Below are positions 60,433-64,000 of a DNA stretch of 64,000 nucleotides, piece after piece; position 1 is the first letter of the stretch; the number at the start of each line of letters is the position of its first letter. The stretch lies in contig NZ_VCGY01000002.1 in the NCBI RefSeq assembly GCF_016597725.1, positions 186,001 to 250,000 of the forward strand, written 5' to 3'. The notes beneath the pieces were generated by a model. The model did not search any database. It saw only the letters and a program-made list of their open reading frames with translations, and was not told where the DNA came from. The position numbers were made by a program, and so were the translations under genes. This stretch comes from Marinobacter sp. 1-4A (GTDB lineage: Bacteria > Pseudomonadota > Gammaproteobacteria > Pseudomonadales > Oleiphilaceae).

Positions 60433-62058
60433 TCAAACGCTATGATAAAGGATATCGTCGTCTTTAGGGGCACTTTCAGGGTGCAGTTGCGGCTGAGCGG
60501 GCTTATTTTCAGGTGCTTGCTCTGCCGGGAGCAGCTCTCCCGTCTCGTCTGTGGATCTATCCGAGTTTACACCACTCTCGCTGGCATCCACCGGATCAGA
60601 AGCTTCTCCACCGCCTTCCCGCTCAACCATGTTTGGCGTTGGCTCGCACCAAAACGCTTCACTGCCATTGTCGCATAGGCTACCGAGCGAACTCGCGGTG
60701 TAATGGATGCCGATATAGACAACAACCAGAGGCAGCACCAAGCGCATCACCCAAAACCAAATTGCGCCAAAAATTCCGGGCGTTTTCCCCAGCATGGTTT
60801 TAGATAGATTTCGTGTTAGCCCCCAGCCGGTAAAAAGCGCGATAAGAACGGCCACCAGCGGAATCATCAACCCGCCCGTTAACAGCTCCAGCCAACGAAA
60901 AACCGTCGCTCCACCTACCCGGTACTCCGCCCAAACGTTGAACGAAAACAGGGACGCCAGCCCCGCAAGCCAAACGACAACCCCCACCAAAAATACTGAC
61001 AGGCCCCGGGGTGCCGCCGTCCACTCACGAAACCAACCAACTACCGGCTCGAGCAAAGCCAAAGAGGTTGACCACACAATCATCACAACCATCAGAAACA
61101 CAGCAGTAATAACGAACTGGCTTAAGGGCAATTCAGAAAGCGTTACCGGAAGCGAAATAAACAAAAGGCTAAAACCGCGCTCACCGTCAAACACATTGCT
61201 TTGCGAAGCCATCGCAAAAATCATCAACCCAGCCAAGATCGCAACCAAGGTATCCATCAAAACAACGGCCAAAATGGAACGTTTAAGCTGGGTGTGCGGC
61301 GTGGTGTACGCGCCCAAAATCGCCCACACCCCCATACCTAACCCCAAGGTGTAGAACGCATGAAACAGCGCAGCACTCAGGCTTCCCCAAGTAAGGTCCT
61401 GTGGGTGCATTTCAATAATTTGGCTGATTGCAGCATCAATTCTTCCGTACCACGCAGCAAGCCCGAACAGTGCCAGTAACAGCACCAACGTGGCTGGCAC
61501 TACGATTCTATAGGCACGCTCAAGCCCTCCGACAACCCCTTGGCCAGACACCCACAACACCATAATCAAGAAAAAGGCATGCCAGCCGATGAACACCCGA
61601 AACTCTCGCGGGTCGGACACCAACCCGGCAAGAATGCCGGTAGCGCTGACGTGGTCTACCCCGGAAAACTTGCTTGTGGCGCCGAAAAAAACATAGGCCA
61701 GCGCAATAGCGCCAAACACTGCAGTGAACGATAGCACCAAAAAGGCACTCAACACGCTGAGCCTGCCCACGGCCATCCAAAGTCGCGAGCGCTTTGCACT
61801 GCGAATCAGGCCGTCCATTGCCAGCACAATGCCATGCCGGGCGTGGCGGCCTATGGCGGCTTCAGTCACCATCAGAGGTAAAGTGACCAGCAACAGACAA
61901 CTGAGATACAACAAAATAAACAGTCCGCCGCCGTGCAGGCTGGCCAAATAGGGAAACTGCCAAAGATTGGCCAGACCCACAGTTGCGCCCACTGCAGCCC
62001 AGAAGAAGGTTGTTTTTCGGGTAAAGGACCCGATATGTGTCTGGTATGGCGTCGGCAT
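60433..62058 (-). CDS. Sodium-dependent transporter, SNF (NSS) family
   Basis: A 541-residue inner-membrane protein with about eleven hydrophobic segments. The first ones hold the family motif ATVGLANLWQFPYLASLHGG (sodium and substrate site). Relatives take up amino acids or amines with Na+, but the substrate cannot be read. The last 80 residues are a polar tail rich in Glu, Ser and Pro (GGGEASDPVDASESGVNSDR) that is unusual for the family. It is divergent from smpB. Confidence 0.87.
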   Translation of the reverse strand: MPTPYQTHIGSFTRKTTFFWAAVGATVGLANLWQFPYLASLHGGGLFILLYLSCLLLVTLPLMVTEAAIGRHARHGIVLAMDGLIRSAKRSRLWMAVGRLSVLSAFLVLSFTAVFGAIALAYVFFGATSKFSGVDHVSATGILAGLVSDPREFRVFIGWHAFFLIMVLWVSGQGVVGGLERAYRIVVPATLVLLLALFGLAAWYGRIDAAISQIIEMHPQDLTWGSLSAALFHAFYTLGLGMGVWAILGAYTTPHTQLKRSILAVVLMDTLVAILAGLMIFAMASQSNVFDGERGFSLLFISLPVTLSELPLSQFVITAVFLMVVMIVWSTSLALLEPVVGWFREWTAAPRGLSVFLVGVVVWLAGLASLFSFNVWAEYRVGGATVFRWLELLTGGLMIPLVAVLIALFTGWGLTRNLSKTMLGKTPGIFGAIWFWVMRLVLPLVVVYIGIHYTASSLGSLCDNGSEAFWCEPTPNMVEREGGGEASDPVDASESGVNSDRSTDETGELLPAEQAPENKPAQPQLHPESAPKDDDILYHSV

Positions 62059-62144
62059 TTTCGCCTCAGAAAGTATTGGACACCCTATTGTAGCCGAAGG
62101 GCTCCTTTAGGCACGACCTGCCAGCACCTTTGAAGGCCATTTCG

Positions 62145-62173
62145 TGACCAGTCTGGCACTCCTGAGCTACAAT
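62145..62173 (+). promoter_or_regulatory. Promoter of smpB
   Basis: TGACCA (62145-62150), a 17-bp spacer and TACAAT (62168-62173), about 65 bp upstream of the smpB ATG. Confidence 0.5.
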
Positions 62174-62236
62174 GCCCGTTTTGCCGGTCTGCGTAAGATC
62201 GGCCCGTTCATTCGTCCGCATCCGGATAATTGATTC

Positions 62237-62716
62237 ATGAGCAAGAAAAAACCCGGTACGCCGAGCAGTACCATCGCCCTTAACAAAAAGGCGAAACACG
62301 AATACCACATAGAGGAACGCTTTGAGGCGGGGCTTGTACTACTCGGCTGGGAAGTGAAATCACTAAGAGCTGGCAAGGCCCAGATTACTGATGCCTATGT
62401 GTTGCTAAAAGATGGCGAGGCGTTCCTTTTTGGAAGCCACTTCCAGCCACTTACGGCTGCCTCCACTCACGTAATTGCCGACCCCACTCGCACTCGCAAG
62501 CTACTGCTTCACGCCAAAGAGCTGGCCAAGCTGATTGGGGAAACGAGCCAGGCGGGCCAAACCTGTGTGCCTCTGGCTCTGTATTGGAAAAAGAATAAAG
62601 TGAAGTGTGAGATTGCTTTGGTGAAAGGCAAAAAACTATTCGACAAGCGCGCCACAGAGAAAGAGCGGGATTGGAATCGCCAGAAACAGCGCATTTTGCG
62701 TGACGGCAACGCCTGA
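62237..62716 (+). CDS. smpB: SsrA-binding protein SmpB
   Basis: A 159-residue tmRNA partner for rescue of stalled ribosomes. [20 protein letters not shown], the RNA-binding [19 protein letters not shown] and the basic tail [18 protein letters not shown] are diagnostic. The ssrA gene itself is not seen in the remaining 1.2 kb. A 9-bp hairpin (62757-62779) follows without a T-tract. Confidence 0.96.
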   Translation: MSKKKPGTPSSTIALNKKAKHEYHIEERFEAGLVLLGWEVKSLRAGKAQITDAYVLLKDGEAFLFGSHFQPLTAASTHVIADPTRTRKLLLHAKELAKLIGETSQAGQTCVPLALYWKKNKVKCEIALVKGKKLFDKRATEKERDWNRQKQRILRDGNA

Positions 62717-62756
62717 CCGCCTAAATAATCGGGCGCTGTTCCTGCCTCACACCTAT

Positions 62757-62779
62757 GGCGACACACGCTTTGTGTCGCC
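62757..62779 (+). terminator. Hairpin after smpB
   Basis: GGCGACACA (62757-62765) and TGTGTCGCC (62771-62779) form a perfect 9-bp stem. No T-run follows, so termination is not certain. Confidence 0.45.
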
Positions 62780-62850
62780 GGTTCGCACCCTATGCACCCA
62801 TCTTTATCCTGCCTATACTTCGGTACCGGTGTAGCGCAAAGGGAGGGCTT

Positions 62851-64000
62851 ATGTCACCGAAAAAAACCCGAATGACCTCGGTGGATTGCTCATGGCTGCG
62901 CATGGACACACCAAGCAATCCAATGATGATCTCGGCCGTTCTGGTATTTGACAAGCCGATCGCCATCAACCGTCTAAAGCTCATCCTCAATGAGCGCTTT
63001 TTGCGTTTTCAGAGGTTCCGCCAGCGCATTGTTGATGAGGGTGACAAGGTATATTGGCAAGACGACCCGCTGTTTGATATCGACAACCATCTGCATCGGA
63101 TAGCGCTACCGGGAAAGGCAGGCAAAGCCGAACTCCAAGCACTCACCAGTGACCTGAACAGCACCTCTCTGGATCTGCGCCACCCCCTCTGGCAAATTCA
63201 CTATATAGACAACTACCAAGGCGGCTGCGCACTTTTAATACGCATCCATCATTGTATTGCCGATGGCATTTCTCTGGTGAGGGTACTGCTTTCACTCACT
63301 GACAAAACGCCGGAGCCCACAGGTAGACGGGTTGCTCCGCTTAAGGCACGAGAGCAAACGGCATCCTCAGTAGTGAGCCGACTTCTGCACCGCACCCTCG
63401 ACACAACCGAAGCAGCAACAGATCAAGCCCGCTTATTCATGCAATCGATTCGAGCGGAACCAAACTACCCTCTGAAACTCGCCACTGCCGCCACCGGTGT
63501 GGCAACGGATTTGCTCAAACTGGGTCTTTCGCCCTTCGAGCCCAAAACCTGCCTTAAAAGCCCGCTTTCTGGGCGTAAACACGTTGCTTGGGCCGAACCG
63601 CTAGATCTGGCGGAAGTGAAAGCCTGTGCCAAAGCGCTGGGCGGCACCGTCAACGATATATTGTTGTGCGCAACCACGGGCGCGCTGCACAGGCACTTCC
63701 AAGCGAGCAAAGAAATTATTCCCGACTGCGGCATTCGTGTGGCAGTGCCTTTTAATCTGCGGCCGCTTAATCAACCGATCGAAACACTTGGAAACCAGTT
63801 TGGTCTGGTGCTGGTTTGCCTACCGGTTGAAATCGCAGATCCGATCATGTGCTTCCGGCAGGTACAGGAAAACATGAACCGCCTCAAACAGTCCTATCAA
63901 GCACAAGTTACCTACAGCTTGCTGGACCTGTTCGGCCGCGGCCCGGACATTCTCGAACGACGTGCGTTGGATTTGCTCAGCAACAAGGCCTCCGCAGTGC
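62851..64000 (+). CDS. Wax ester synthase/diacylglycerol acyltransferase (WS/DGAT), partial
   Basis: The frame is open to the right edge (383 complete codons). It makes wax esters or triacylglycerol from acyl-CoA and a long-chain alcohol or diacylglycerol. The start MTSVDCSWLRMDTPSNPMM-like region, the PLW motif (HPLWQIHYID), the catalytic HHCIADG at residues 133-139 and the later VNDILLCATTGAL and NQFGLV are all typical. A strong GGGAGGG precedes the ATG at 62851. Marinobacter genomes carry several such genes; this one's specificity cannot be told. Confidence 0.9.
   Translation, partial: MSPKKTRMTSVDCSWLRMDTPSNPMMISAVLVFDKPIAINRLKLILNERFLRFQRFRQRIVDEGDKVYWQDDPLFDIDNHLHRIALPGKAGKAELQALTSDLNSTSLDLRHPLWQIHYIDNYQGGCALLIRIHHCIADGISLVRVLLSLTDKTPEPTGRRVAPLKAREQTASSVVSRLLHRTLDTTEAATDQARLFMQSIRAEPNYPLKLATAATGVATDLLKLGLSPFEPKTCLKSPLSGRKHVAWAEPLDLAEVKACAKALGGTVNDILLCATTGALHRHFQASKEIIPDCGIRVAVPFNLRPLNQPIETLGNQFGLVLVCLPVEIADPIMCFRQVQENMNRLKQSYQAQVTYSLLDLFGRGPDILERRALDLLSNKASAV

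Overview
The window is chromosomal DNA of a marine gammaproteobacterium, most probably Marinobacter or a close relative. This rests on gene order and protein style: aruC-F-G-D-B arginine succinyltransferase genes with two AstA-type subunits, the secG-tRNA-Leu-rimP-nusA-infB-rbfA-truB-rpsO-pnp block, recN/fur/bamE/rnfH/ratA in the Pseudomonas arrangement, and a wax ester synthase/DGAT gene at the right edge. No search was run, so the genus is an inference. Coding density is high, and most genes are ordinary housekeeping genes.

Layout. 1-1.7 kb: end of an RND-type efflux adaptor lipoprotein gene, divergent from its likely TetR repressor, with a clear double-palindrome operator between them. 1.7-7.9 kb: arginine succinyltransferase (AST) operon on the minus strand, without astE. 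8.0-10.1 kb: an exonuclease/GIY-YIG nuclease and a DUF2478 protein. 10.4-14.7 kb: aceE-aceF (pyruvate dehydrogenase E1 and E2). 15.4-16.8 kb: a KamA-family radical SAM enzyme. 16.8-18.4 kb: a compact, AT-richer cassette of three or four unrecognised small genes. 18.4-21.9 kb: CnoX-like thioredoxin and a Lon protease. 21.9-27.7 kb: a MarR regulator facing a complete branched-chain amino acid ABC transporter (livKHMGF). 28-31.2 kb: three envelope proteins (DUF3015, DUF4105, lipoprotein hydrolase). 31.5-40.6 kb: pnp, rpsO, truB, rbfA, infB, nusA, rimP and tRNA-Leu(GAG). 40.6-46.1 kb: secG, tpiA, glmM, folP, ftsH. 46.4-51.7 kb: yhbY, greA, carB, carA. 52.1-56.7 kb: dapB, dnaJ, dnaK, grpE. 57-62.7 kb: recN, fur, bamE, rnfH, ratA, a sodium-dependent transporter and smpB. 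The last kilobase is the start of a wax ester synthase/DGAT gene.

Regulation is unusually readable: tandem LexA boxes before recN, a heat-shock (sigma-32) promoter before grpE, a TetR operator, a MarR-type palindrome, a long structured leader with two terminator hairpins ahead of rimP-nusA, and a carA leader with a terminator that could switch with an upstream hairpin.

The two most novel-looking items are these. First, a family of three intergenic elements (10138-10325, 31302-31404, 51952-52063) shares an asymmetric core beginning ACGCT and ending ACA, inside stems whose inner arms differ completely between copies yet are self-complementary in each. Second, the unrecognised translationally coupled cassette at 16801-18355 encodes a small Gly-rich peptide, a 220-residue protein with two hydrophobic segments, a three-helix membrane protein and an exported protein.
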